From Roseivirga misakiensis (GTDB taxonomy: Bacteria; Bacteroidota; Bacteroidia; Cytophagales; Cyclobacteriaceae): a stretch of DNA of 64,000 bases. Below the pieces are notes generated by a model, which did no database searches, was not told the DNA's origin, and saw nothing but the letters and a program-made list of their open reading frames with translations. Shown here one piece after another: positions 17,432 through 26,014 of the stretch. The stretch is taken from assembly GCF_001747105.1 (NCBI RefSeq), contig NZ_MDGQ01000005.1, positions 2,542,001 through 2,606,000 on the forward strand, written 5' to 3'. Every line of letters begins with the position of its first letter. Positions within the stretch are counted from its first letter, which is position 1. Made by a program: the position numbers and the translations under genes.

Positions 17432-18910
17432 CTAATACGCTTTCGCAAAAAGGGCACGAACTTTTGAAGGCTTACCTGTATAAATACATTTACCTTCCTC
17501 TTCTACAGCATCAATTGGGATACAACGAATGGTTGCCTTGGTTTCGTTCTTGATCTTTTCTTCGGTTTCGGCAGTACCGTCCCAATGCGCTGAAATAAAT
17601 CCACCTTCATTTTCTAACACCTCCTTGAACTCTTCATAAGTTTCAACAGAACGCGTGTTTTCAGTTCGGAAATCCTGTGCTTTTTGATAAATAGCATTCT
17701 GAATTTCTTCCATCAGGCCTTGGATTTTCTCAGTCAGATCGTTTTCTAAACTAAACGTTTCTTTCACACCAGTATCTCTTCTGGCTATTTCAACAGAGTT
17801 GTTCTCCATATCTTTCGGCCCGATAGCAATACGAACTGGCACTCCTTTTAGCTCCCATTCGGCAAACTTAAAGCCTGGCTTGTAAGTATCACGTCCATCA
17901 AACTTCACGGAAACACCTACTGCTCTTAATGCCTTGATGATGCCATCTGCTTTTTCGCTTATCGCATTTAGTTGATCTTCTCCTTTATATATAGGAACAA
18001 TAACCACCTGAATTGGCGCTAATTTCGGCGGCAACACAAGACCTTGGTCATCTGAATGGGCCATAATCAAAGCACCCATAAGTCGAGTGCTTACTCCCCA
18101 TGAAGTTCCCCAGACATAATCTTGGCCTCCTTCTCTGTTTGCAAACTTTACATCAAAAGCCTTGGCAAAATTTTGCCCTAGAAAGTGTGAGGTACCAGCC
18201 TGTAACGCTTTACCATCTTGCATTAGGGCTTCGATACAATACGTCTCGATTGCCCCAGCAAACCTTTCGCTTTCGGATTTTATTCCTTTAACCACTGGCA
18301 CAGCCATAAAATCCTCTGCAAACGACGCATAAACATTCATCATTTGTACTGACTCATCTATAGCCTCTTGCTTTGTAGCATGAGCAGTATGTCCTTCTTG
18401 CCAAAGAAACTCAGTAGTTCTTAGGAAAAAGCGCGTTCTCATTTCCCATCGGACCACATTGGCCCATTGGTTAACCATAATTGGTAGGTCACGATAAGAC
18501 TGAACCCAATTCTTGTAAGTACTCCAGATAATAGTCTCAGATGTTGGACGCACGATCAGCTCTTCCTCCAATTTGGCTTCCGGGTCTACTACAACGCCGT
18601 TACCTTCCTCATCGTTTTTTAATCGATAATGAGTAACTACGGCACACTCCTTTGCGAATCCATCTACATGATCCGCTTCTTTGCTCAAGTATGACTTTGG
18701 GATAAAAAGAGGGAAATAAGCATTTGTATGCCCAGTTTCCTTAAACATTCTATCAATTTCAGCCTGCATTTTCTCCCAGATCGAGTAACCATAGGGTTTT
18801 ATGACCATACATCCTCTTACAGCAGAGTTTTCTGCTAAATCCGCTTTCTTAACTAATTCATTGTACCACAATGAATAATCTTCACTCCTTTTTGGCAATC
18901 CTTTGCTCAT
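17432..18910 (-). CDS. proS: Proline--tRNA ligase, archaeal/eukaryotic-like (type 3)
   Basis: Class II synthetase that charges tRNA-Pro. The 492-residue length, the absence of the bacterial editing insertion, and the extra C-terminal domain (ending VRALFAKAY) identify the type 3 form used by Bacteroidota. Motif 2 ([21 protein letters not shown]) and the RPTSETIIW segment are clear. A promoter with both boxes lies upstream. It is transcribed away from the Ser/Arg-rich lipoprotein gene. Confidence 0.95.
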   Translation of the reverse strand: MSKGLPKRSEDYSLWYNELVKKADLAENSAVRGCMVIKPYGYSIWEKMQAEIDRMFKETGHTNAYFPLFIPKSYLSKEADHVDGFAKECAVVTHYRLKNDEEGNGVVVDPEAKLEEELIVRPTSETIIWSTYKNWVQSYRDLPIMVNQWANVVRWEMRTRFFLRTTEFLWQEGHTAHATKQEAIDESVQMMNVYASFAEDFMAVPVVKGIKSESERFAGAIETYCIEALMQDGKALQAGTSHFLGQNFAKAFDVKFANREGGQDYVWGTSWGVSTRLMGALIMAHSDDQGLVLPPKLAPIQVVIVPIYKGEDQLNAISEKADGIIKALRAVGVSVKFDGRDTYKPGFKFAEWELKGVPVRIAIGPKDMENNSVEIARRDTGVKETFSLENDLTEKIQGLMEEIQNAIYQKAQDFRTENTRSVETYEEFKEVLENEGGFISAHWDGTAETEEKIKNETKATIRCIPIDAVEEEGKCIYTGKPSKVRALFAKAY

Positions 18911-18962
18911 ATTCTCAGATTTGGTATGATCCTTGCTGTTTTTGCGTTGATAAAATGTTCGA

Positions 18963-18996
18963 CAAATATAGAATTTTCGAATATTTTCTCGACCAA
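18963..18996 (-). promoter_or_regulatory. Promoter of proS
   Basis: On the minus strand TTG (18994-18996) lies 23 bases from TATATTTG (18963-18970), fitting the Bacteroidota promoter. The predicted leader is about 45-50 bases. Confidence 0.65.
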
Positions 18997-19043
18997 AAAA
19001 AGTAAATAGACGTTAAGTCATTAGGCCAGTAAAAAAGAAAGTC

Positions 19044-20663
19044 ATGAAAAGTCGAATTCATCTCAAATTGTTAATGGCACCACTCAGCATGCTCACGCTG
19101 TTTGCATGCGCTCCCAACCAATATCAACAAACGTCGGAATATGATGATGTATATTTTACATCATCTGACAGACAAAAGGCTCCGAAGGTCATAACCAAAC
19201 CAGTTTCGGATACAGAAGATATTTCCCAAGCTATTACCTTGGCAAACTCTTCAAGAGCAGCAGTTGACGAAAAACTTGTCAATAAATACACAAATAATAC
19301 TCCTTCTGAAGTAGAATACTTTGTTCAAGGTGAAGTTGGACCGAAGGTTGAAAAGCCGAACCAATTGAACTACAGAGATTTCATTTCTGATTATGAAAAC
19401 GAATTCTTAGCAAACTATACCTTACCCCTCGACTGGGAAACTGAATGGGACGAAAATTATTTTAATGATCTTGTTCGCAATGATTTCGAGTTCAGGCTTG
19501 CTTGGTATGAACAATACTATGTAGGTAGGTCCGATAGAATGGATAGGTACTTAAATGCTAGTTCTGGTAGAATTGGAAGTGCCGTTTTCTCGGACTTTAA
19601 CCAGTCTAGACTAATAGTTAATGGTTTTGCCCCAGTAGTCGTGAGACCAAGATTTGGTTTCACCGCTAATATTGGGTTTGGCCGAGGATTCTGGAACGGA
19701 TTCGGTATCGGGTTCGGAAATGGTTTTTACGATCCATTCTTCAACGATCCATTCTTTTACGACCCATTTTTCTTCAATGCATCATGGGGATGGAATGGCT
19801 TTAATCGCTGGAACAGGTGGAACCGTTGGAATAGATGGGGAGGCTTTAACCGTTGGGGAGGTTTTAACGACCCATATGTATACTGCCCACCAATTTTCAG
19901 TAACCAGTACATTCACCGTGGAGATGTAATCGTTGCCCAAAACAATAGAACTTATACTAGGGGTGGAAGACTGCAATCTTCTTCAGTGAGAAGTGTAAGG
20001 TCCGATGCCGTGAATGGCGTGACACCGACAAGGTCTCAGCGTTTATCATCCACTTCAGGAAACTCTAGGTCGGCGGTAACTAGAAGTGCTATCGCATCAA
20101 GATCACAGAGAAGTAGCGGTAGAGTAAGATCTTCATCTTCTAGCGGAGTTTCCTCTAGCAGAAGTTCTACTAGAAATTCTACTAGTTCTGTAGCAAGCAC
20201 ACGATCAACACGATCAAGAAGAACAAGCACTGATGCTTATCGCTTTGATGATTCATCGAGAAGCCGACGTTCTTCAAGTGTACGTGCCAATGCAACTAGT
20301 GGTAGATCTGCTGTAAGCTCTAGAACATCAAGAAGTTCATCTTCAAGGTCAAGCGTAAGCAGAAGTTCTTCTAGCAGAAGTAGCTCCAGTAGACCAACCT
20401 TTAGTAGAAGCAGCTCTTCCAGATCAAGCAGCGTTCGATCTTCTAGCAGTAGAAGCAGCTCATCTAGAAGCAGCGTTTCAAGAAGCTCGAGCCGTTCTTC
20501 TTCTAGCTCTAGGTCAAGTGGTGTAAGAAGTAGTTCTTCAAGAAGCTCTTCTAGATCTAGTGGCGTTAGCAGAAGTAGTTCTTCAAGAAGTAGCAGCGGC
20601 TCTTCAAGAAGCAGCTCTTCTAGCAGAAGCGGAGGTTCAAGATCATCAGGTAGAGGTAACTAG
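19044..20663 (+). CDS. Lipoprotein with aromatic/Gly-rich centre and long Ser/Arg-rich tail
   Basis: 539 residues in three parts. A lipoprotein signal ends at Cys22 (LTLFAC), followed by an acidic region to about 200 (DDVYF, DLVRNDFEFRLAWYEQYY). Residues 203-282 form a Gly/Phe/Trp/Asn-rich stretch with near-repeats of DPFF and NRWNRW. From about 311 to the end the protein is mainly Ser and Arg (units such as SRSSSSR). I know no function. The tail is strongly basic and probably disordered and could bind polyanions such as LPS, DNA or polysaccharide. The fadL-like gene follows after 24 bases, so the two may be co-expressed. Low-complexity tails of this kind vary between strains. Confidence 0.8.
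   Translation: MKSRIHLKLLMAPLSMLTLFACAPNQYQQTSEYDDVYFTSSDRQKAPKVITKPVSDTEDISQAITLANSSRAAVDEKLVNKYTNNTPSEVEYFVQGEVGPKVEKPNQLNYRDFISDYENEFLANYTLPLDWETEWDENYFNDLVRNDFEFRLAWYEQYYVGRSDRMDRYLNASSGRIGSAVFSDFNQSRLIVNGFAPVVVRPRFGFTANIGFGRGFWNGFGIGFGNGFYDPFFNDPFFYDPFFFNASWGWNGFNRWNRWNRWNRWGGFNRWGGFNDPYVYCPPIFSNQYIHRGDVIVAQNNRTYTRGGRLQSSSVRSVRSDAVNGVTPTRSQRLSSTSGNSRSAVTRSAIASRSQRSSGRVRSSSSSGVSSSRSSTRNSTSSVASTRSTRSRRTSTDAYRFDDSSRSRRSSSVRANATSGRSAVSSRTSRSSSSRSSVSRSSSSRSSSSRPTFSRSSSSRSSSVRSSSSRSSSSRSSVSRSSSRSSSSSRSSGVRSSSSRSSSRSSGVSRSSSSRSSSGSSRSSSSSRSGGSRSSGRGN
19974..20660 (+). repeat. Degenerate coding repeat for the Ser/Arg-rich tail
   Basis: Short, imperfect units built from AGA, AGC, AGT, TCT and TCA codons (for example AGAAGTAGTTCTTCA) recur throughout. 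The units vary in both codon and length, so this is low-complexity coding sequence, not a CRISPR array or an exact minisatellite. Confidence 0.7.
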
Positions 20664-20687
20664 GTAGTCAACACAAAAACTCATCAA

Positions 20688-22214
20688 ATGAAAAATAAAA
20701 TAAAGCTTATGGTGATAGGCATGGCAGCGCTTTGCCTTCACTTTAACGCAACTGCACAAATACAACCCGGTTCATTCGGTTATTATCAAGATGCTCTTAG
20801 GTTTAGTCAATCTAATACAATCGGTACAGCAAGACTAGCTGGTATGGCTGGCGCTGGCTCCGTTTTAGGTGGCGATTTAAGTGCCGCATCTTTGAACCCT
20901 GCCGGGCTCGCGCTTTACAATAGATCTCAGTTTGTTTTTACCCCAAGTTTGAACTTTAACCAGTACAACACGTCGTTTTTAGGACAAGGGAGTAACAACG
21001 AGAAGTCAAGACTGGAGATTTCTAACCTTGGCGTAGTAATCAACTTTAATAAAAGTGATTTTATTCCAGGCGGATGGCGTGGTGGTTCAGTTGCAGTTAC
21101 TTATAACAGGAAAAACGACTTCAATCAAAGATTGACTTACGGTGCCAACAATAACAATAGCTCAATTATAGATGCCATGCTGGACAGAGCAGATGGTTTC
21201 TTCTCGAATGAATTAGGTGGTATTGAACAGGTTGGCTTTGACCATTATTTAATTAATCCATTGCCCAATGCGCCAGACTTTTATGTTTCTCCTGTAGAAG
21301 GTTTTCCTTTTCAAGAAGAATCAATCACTAGAAGTGGACACACGGACGAAATCAATATAGCTGGGGGTGCCAACTATGATGACAAGATTTACATCGGTGC
21401 AGGTTTTGGTATTGTTTCCAGCAACTATCAAATGAGTAGAGTATATAGAGAGTCTTTCTCTGGTACTGTCCTTGAGTCTTTCAGTATTGACGAACTCTTT
21501 GATGCTTCTGGCACAGGGTTCAATGCGAACGTAGGTGTAATTGTGAGACCAACTGATTTCATCAGAATTGGGGCTTCCATTACCACCCCTACTTGGTATA
21601 ACTTCAGTGAGGAGAGTGATGCTATTTACAACTCCGAATACAATAATTTTGATGTATCGGGCTTTGAGGATAATGGTCAGCGAGTCATTTTAGAGGATAC
21701 GGTTTTAAATAGCTTACAAAGCCAAACGAACGTATTCTTTTCTGATTACGACTTAAGAACTCCTGCTCGGTTTAATCTAGGTGCTGCTTTCTTTATTGGA
21801 AAAAGTGGATTTATAACAGCCGATATTGAGCGTGTAAATTATGCTAACTCCCACGTCTCGTCTTCAGATTTTTCTGCTGATAGTGACAACAGAACAATTG
21901 CGAGCATCTATCAAGCGACTACTAATATTAGAATCGGTGGCGAGTTTCGTTACAAGGAGTTTAGATTTAGAGGTGGGTTTGCCTCAATAGGTGATCCAAC
22001 TAATGAATTATTGGACGATGTAGACCGATCTAGAACAGTTGTTTCTGCTGGTGTAGGCGTAAATATGGGAAGGTATTTCTTAGACTTTGCTTACACGCAA
22101 ACCAAGTTCAATGATTCTTTTACATCCTACACTTTCGCTGATGGTGTTGGACCAACCGCTACTACCGAAAACAAATTAGGTAATGCGCGAATAAGTCTTG
22201 GACTTAACTTCTAA
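20688..22214 (+). CDS. FadL/OmpP1/TodX-like outer-membrane transport protein
   Basis: 508 residues with a signal peptide (about 1-23, ending NATAQ) and then the conserved start of FadL-type barrels, where an early segment with repeated Gly/Ala and an N-P-A-G-L turn (ASLNPAGLALYNRSQ) forms the hatch. The rest is alternating barrel strands, closing with NARISLGLNF. FadL-type channels pass hydrophobic substrates such as long-chain fatty acids or aromatics. The exact substrate is unknown, but two crotonase-family enzymes in the window show that acyl-CoA catabolism exists. It ends convergently, 2 bases from aroK. Confidence 0.85.
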   Translation: MKNKIKLMVIGMAALCLHFNATAQIQPGSFGYYQDALRFSQSNTIGTARLAGMAGAGSVLGGDLSAASLNPAGLALYNRSQFVFTPSLNFNQYNTSFLGQGSNNEKSRLEISNLGVVINFNKSDFIPGGWRGGSVAVTYNRKNDFNQRLTYGANNNNSSIIDAMLDRADGFFSNELGGIEQVGFDHYLINPLPNAPDFYVSPVEGFPFQEESITRSGHTDEINIAGGANYDDKIYIGAGFGIVSSNYQMSRVYRESFSGTVLESFSIDELFDASGTGFNANVGVIVRPTDFIRIGASITTPTWYNFSEESDAIYNSEYNNFDVSGFEDNGQRVILEDTVLNSLQSQTNVFFSDYDLRTPARFNLGAAFFIGKSGFITADIERVNYANSHVSSSDFSADSDNRTIASIYQATTNIRIGGEFRYKEFRFRGGFASIGDPTNELLDDVDRSRTVVSAGVGVNMGRYFLDFAYTQTKFNDSFTSYTFADGVGPTATTENKLGNARISLGLNF

Positions 22215-22216
22215 TC

Positions 22217-22738
22217 TCAAAGATCATTAAGTTTAGAGATAATCGTTTCCGCTGTGATTCGGTTATCTCTAATTTTTATTTGGGCCTGACTGTAATAGGC
22301 TTCTCTTATGTTCTTCATTTCTCGAATCTCTTGGATCAAGTCTTGATGATCGTAGCTAGTAAACATAGGTCGTTTCTCCACTCCCCCTTCAATAATTCTT
22401 AGCGCTAAATCTCCCGGGTTGACATCTAAATAAATGGTAGTGCCACTCTCATTCATCGCATCCATGTTAAAATGAAAGCAAGGAGTGCCTCCACCTGTCG
22501 CTAAAACGAATGTATCCTCAACGGCAATCACTTCGTGTAATGCTTCTTTTTCGTAAAGCCTGAACTGACCTTGTCCTTGGTTTTTGAAGATATCAGGTAT
22601 GGACAGGCCTTCTCGCTCAACAATAACTTGATCTAGGTCGATAAACTTATAACCTATGGATTTGGCTAATGACTTACCCAAGGTAGTTTTACCCGAGCCT
22701 GCAAGCCCAATTAAAAATATCCCTTTCTTAACACTCAT
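22217..22738 (-). CDS. aroK: Shikimate kinase AroK
   Basis: P-loop kinase that phosphorylates shikimate at O3 in the chorismate pathway. The Walker A motif is GLAGSGKTTLG (12-22). The substrate-binding Asp and Arg are in FIDLDQ and the FRLYE segment, and the shikimate loop ATGGGTP is present near residue 80. It has 173 residues, the normal length. It starts at ATG 22738, directly after the stop of the DoxX-type gene, in a three-gene minus-strand run (DUF1599, DoxX-type, aroK). Confidence 0.94.
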   Translation of the reverse strand: MSVKKGIFLIGLAGSGKTTLGKSLAKSIGYKFIDLDQVIVEREGLSIPDIFKNQGQGQFRLYEKEALHEVIAVEDTFVLATGGGTPCFHFNMDAMNESGTTIYLDVNPGDLALRIIEGGVEKRPMFTSYDHQDLIQEIREMKNIREAYYSQAQIKIRDNRITAETIISKLNDL

Positions 22739-23731
22739 CTACTTTAGATTTGAAAGCAGTTCTACTGCACCAGGCACATCATTGTAATGCCATTTATTCA
22801 ACACCTCTCCGTCTTGCAACAACACCAACCCTGGGTTTGAACGAATCATCGTTTTCAAAAGTGTTTTATCGGAATAATAGTACGGTATTGGTAATTGTAC
22901 TGTGTGTCTTAGGTCCTCAAACTGAGCACTTGAAGATGCCGTTACGGCAGCTACCTCAATATCATTGCCCAAGGCACTTATTAGACTATTGATCATGGCA
23001 TATGACTCAATATCTGTCGTCTCAGTTTCATGAACTACCACCAATAACTTCTTCCCTTTAAGCGATTCTAAAGTAAAATCCGCTTCATCGCCCCATATCG
23101 CATAGTTAGTGATTTTTGGCACAGCTCCCGGATCATCAGAGGGTGGCAGCATATCTGTAGGTATATCTGTCCCAACTTTATAAGCTCTAAAATCAATCGA
23201 AGGCAGATGGTTGATCGACCATACTTCTATGAAGAGGCAAAAAACCAAGGTAATTGAGACCGCAATTGTCTTAAACTTATTTGCCGCTAAAAGCTCATTT
23301 TTCTTCCTATTCAAGAACAGAAGAACGATCAGCACTAATAAAATGACATCTTTCATAAATGATTGCCAAGGCGTCAACTTAATGGCATCTCCAAAACACC
23401 CACAATCGGTGACTTTATTGAAATAAGCAGAATAGAAAGTGAGAAAGGTAAAGAATATGATCATTACCAATAGCGAGGTTGTTACAAGTTTCTCTCTGTA
23501 TTTTAATAGAAGTGCCACGCCAAAAACTACTTCTAAAGTAGATAGCAGCATGGAAAGAAAGAGAGAAGCAGGTTTCAGTGCCTCAAAAAAAGGTGCTATG
23601 TCAACGGCAAAGACCGTAAAATACTCTTCAAGTTTAATTTGAGTGCCAACAGGGTCATTGACTTTTATAAGGCCAGAAAAAATAAAGAGACCTCCTACTA
23701 TAAATCTTGCCGCTGTGTTTAGTGCCTTCAT
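22739..23731 (-). CDS. BT_3928-type DoxX/MauE membrane protein with thioredoxin-like C-terminus
   Basis: About 330 residues. The N-terminal half has four membrane helices of the DoxX/MauE type (starting AARFIVGGLFIFSGLIKVNDPVG) with a CGCFGD segment. This is followed by a fifth hydrophobic segment, and the C-terminal part (about 210-330) looks like a thioredoxin-type fold without a CxxC pair. Such proteins are thought to act in redox or disulfide processes of the envelope; the substrate is unknown. I chose ATG 23731, whose A overlaps the last base of the DUF1599 stop codon, over GTG 23734. The overlap implies coupled translation. Confidence 0.82.
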   Translation of the reverse strand: MKALNTAARFIVGGLFIFSGLIKVNDPVGTQIKLEEYFTVFAVDIAPFFEALKPASLFLSMLLSTLEVVFGVALLLKYREKLVTTSLLVMIIFFTFLTFYSAYFNKVTDCGCFGDAIKLTPWQSFMKDVILLVLIVLLFLNRKKNELLAANKFKTIAVSITLVFCLFIEVWSINHLPSIDFRAYKVGTDIPTDMLPPSDDPGAVPKITNYAIWGDEADFTLESLKGKKLLVVVHETETTDIESYAMINSLISALGNDIEVAAVTASSSAQFEDLRHTVQLPIPYYYSDKTLLKTMIRSNPGLVLLQDGEVLNKWHYNDVPGAVELLSNLK

Positions 23732-24276
23732 CACTCAGGTTTTTGCATCAGAATCATACAAAAAACGGCATAATTGATCATATCCATGTAGTTGGCATCA
23801 ACCCCCTCAGATATGATCGTTTTACCTGCATTATCTTCGATTTGCTTTACCCTAAAGAGCTTCATTAGAATAATATCGGTAATCGACCCAATTCGCATAT
23901 CTCTCCAGGCTTCACCATAATCATGGTTTTTGTCCATGAGCAATTGCATGGTCTCATTCACATACTTATCATAAAGGGGCTCCAACTCACTAGCCTCCAT
24001 TTCCATAGGATCGGCATTAGTCAGTTTCATTTGAATTAAAGCAATGACACAGTAATTGATAATCCCGATAAATTCTCCAGAAATATCATCGTTCACTTTC
24101 TGCGTACCTTTTTCTTGAATGGAACGAATACGCTGCGCCTTAATGAAAATTTGATCTGTGATAGAAGGCAACCTTAGGACTCTCCAAGCCGTTCCATAAT
24201 CTTGCGTTTTCTTCAGAAATATGTCTTTACAGGCCTCAATAACTTGCTTATATTCGCCTACCGTTTGTTCCTCCAA
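23731..24276 (-). CDS. DUF1599 protein with two tandem domain copies
   Basis: 181 residues made of two similar halves. Residues about 18-55 contain KKTQDYGTAWRVLRLPSITDQIFIKAQRI, and about 108-150 contain KNHDYGEAWRDMRIGSITDIILMKLFRV. The conserved DYGxAWR and K-x-x-R positions in each half suggest an all-alpha protein with two equivalent sites or a pseudo-dimer. The function of DUF1599 is not established. It starts with TTG at 24276 (an in-frame stop lies a few codons upstream and no ATG is available) and is divergent from folP with only 31 bases between. Confidence 0.82.
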   Translation of the reverse strand: MEEQTVGEYKQVIEACKDIFLKKTQDYGTAWRVLRLPSITDQIFIKAQRIRSIQEKGTQKVNDDISGEFIGIINYCVIALIQMKLTNADPMEMEASELEPLYDKYVNETMQLLMDKNHDYGEAWRDMRIGSITDIILMKLFRVKQIEDNAGKTIISEGVDANYMDMINYAVFCMILMQKPE

Positions 24277-24307
24277 AGTGAATGCTATTTAAATTTTCAG
24301 ACAATTC

Positions 24308-25165
24308 TTGAAGGCGAAAGATAACTTATTTCAGGTTAAAACCACATTGAACATTCGTGGAAATCTGGTTTCATTAGAAACGCCCAAGGTTATGGGAATT
24401 CTGAATGTAACTCCAGACTCTTTCTACGCTGAAAGTAGGGCAGATTCTATTGACCAGATTTTAAAGAGAGCCGAGCAGATGCTAATCGAAGGGGCATCAA
24501 TTTTGGATATCGGTGGTTATTCTACGCGCCCAGGTGCCGATGACATCTCTCCCGCAGAGGAGTTAGAAAGAGTCGTGGAACCCATTAAAAGCATCAGTCA
24601 GAGATTCCCAGAAGCCATTATTTCAATAGACACCTTTAGAGCCGAAGTTGCAAAAGCAGCCGTAGATGCTGGAGCCACTATGGTTAATGATGTTTCAGGT
24701 GGAAACCTGGATAACAAGATGTTTGAAACCGTGGGACAATTGAAAGTGCCATATGTTTTAATGCATATGCGTGGAACGCCACAGACTATGAAAAGCCTTG
24801 TGAACTACGACCATCTGCTCAACGATATTTTGTTTGAACTAGATGAAAAGTGTCATCGACTTATCGAACATGGTGTCTATGATATACTGATAGACCCGGG
24901 CTTTGGCTTTGCAAAAACCATTGACCAGAACTATGAAATCCTTCGGAATTTGGGTTTATTTAAGAGATTGAATCATCCAATACTTGCTGGTCTATCAAGA
25001 AAATCTATGATTTATAAGAGGCTAGATTCTACAGCTGATGAGGCACTTAACGGCACCACGGCTTTGAATATGGCGGCTTTAATAAATGGAGCATCAATAT
25101 TGAGAGTTCATGATGTCAAAGCGGCAACGGAGACAATTACTTTATACGAAGCTTACAAAGGTTGA
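24308..25165 (+). CDS. folP: Dihydropteroate synthase FolP
   Basis: Joins p-aminobenzoate to 6-hydroxymethyl-dihydropterin pyrophosphate in folate synthesis; the target of sulfonamides. All loops are present: MGILNVTPDSF, DIGGYSTRPGA, SIDTFRAEVA, MVNDVSGG, LIDPGFGFAKT and GLSRKSM. It has 285 residues. The start is TTG 24308: an in-frame TAA lies 18 bases upstream, and the first in-frame ATG (24392) falls in the core strand. The gene ends overlapping cdaA by four bases, so the two are translationally coupled. Confidence 0.95.
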   Translation: MKAKDNLFQVKTTLNIRGNLVSLETPKVMGILNVTPDSFYAESRADSIDQILKRAEQMLIEGASILDIGGYSTRPGADDISPAEELERVVEPIKSISQRFPEAIISIDTFRAEVAKAAVDAGATMVNDVSGGNLDNKMFETVGQLKVPYVLMHMRGTPQTMKSLVNYDHLLNDILFELDEKCHRLIEHGVYDILIDPGFGFAKTIDQNYEILRNLGLFKRLNHPILAGLSRKSMIYKRLDSTADEALNGTTALNMAALINGASILRVHDVKAATETITLYEAYKG

Positions 25166-26010
25166 TATTCGCGTTTAAAATAGGGTTTCTTGAAGTTAGG
25201 TGGATAGATATCCTGGACATCCTCTTGGTGAGTGTACTGTTATATCAACTGTACAAGCTCTTAAAAGGTAGTGTGGCCGTACGGGTATTGATAGGATTCC
25301 TAGTGCTATACCTAGTCTACTTAATGGTACGAGCAGCCCAGATGGAACTTCTCGCTGGTATTTTAGGCCAGTTCATGGGCGTTGGTGTGCTAGCCGCTAT
25401 CATCATCTTCTCACAAGAGATCAGAAAGTTCTTGCTTATCCTCGGTAAAACTACTTTTAGACAAAATGGCATTTTGCAATCAGTAATGATCTGGAAACGC
25501 AAAGTAGAAAAGGAAACCACGAACATTACGCCGATCATAGAGGCTATAAAATCCCTTTCTACTACAAATACTGGTGCTTTAATGGTTTTCTCTAAGAGTT
25601 CTGAATTGAAATTTTATGTCGATTCGGGTGACTTGATAGATGCTTTTATCTCCAAGAGGTTGTTAATTTCCATTTTCAATAAGTACAGCCCGTTACACGA
25701 TGGCGCCGTTATAATTCACCAAGGAAAGGTGAGAGCCGCCAGATGTATTTTACCAGTCAGTGAAAGAGACTTACCTGCACAATTTGGGATGAGGCACCGG
25801 GCAGCGCTTGGCATGTCCGAAGCCACTGACTCGTTAACTTTAATTGTATCTGAAGAAACCGGGCAAATGTCTCTAGCGAGAAACGGGCAAATGGATAGCA
25901 ACCTTTCAATACCCGAAATCCGTCGGCGCATTAACGCATACCTACAAGAGACGGAAAAAGAGAATAAAGTAGAAGAACCAGAAAGTCAGGAACCTGGAGA
26001 AGCTGCTTAA
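25162..26010 (+). CDS. cdaA: Diadenylate cyclase CdaA (c-di-AMP synthase)
   Basis: Makes c-di-AMP from two ATP. Three N-terminal membrane helices (about 13-30, 35-56 and 65-82) precede the DAC domain with the DGA motif (SPLHDGAVI) and the RHR motif (GMRHRAALG). An acidic, Pro-containing tail ends the protein (282 residues). The TTG start overlaps the folP stop codon (TTGA) and no better start exists, because the first helix would be lost. Bacteroidota commonly pair folP with this gene; c-di-AMP usually controls potassium and osmotic balance. Confidence 0.93.
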   Translation: MIFAFKIGFLEVRWIDILDILLVSVLLYQLYKLLKGSVAVRVLIGFLVLYLVYLMVRAAQMELLAGILGQFMGVGVLAAIIIFSQEIRKFLLILGKTTFRQNGILQSVMIWKRKVEKETTNITPIIEAIKSLSTTNTGALMVFSKSSELKFYVDSGDLIDAFISKRLLISIFNKYSPLHDGAVIIHQGKVRAARCILPVSERDLPAQFGMRHRAALGMSEATDSLTLIVSEETGQMSLARNGQMDSNLSIPEIRRRINAYLQETEKENKVEEPESQEPGEAA

Positions 26011-26014
26011 GGCT

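Noticed and set aside
19974-20660. Dense short repeats that might suggest a CRISPR-like or minisatellite array
   Set aside because: The units are irregular, stay in one reading frame and encode Ser and Arg; there are no constant repeats or spacers.
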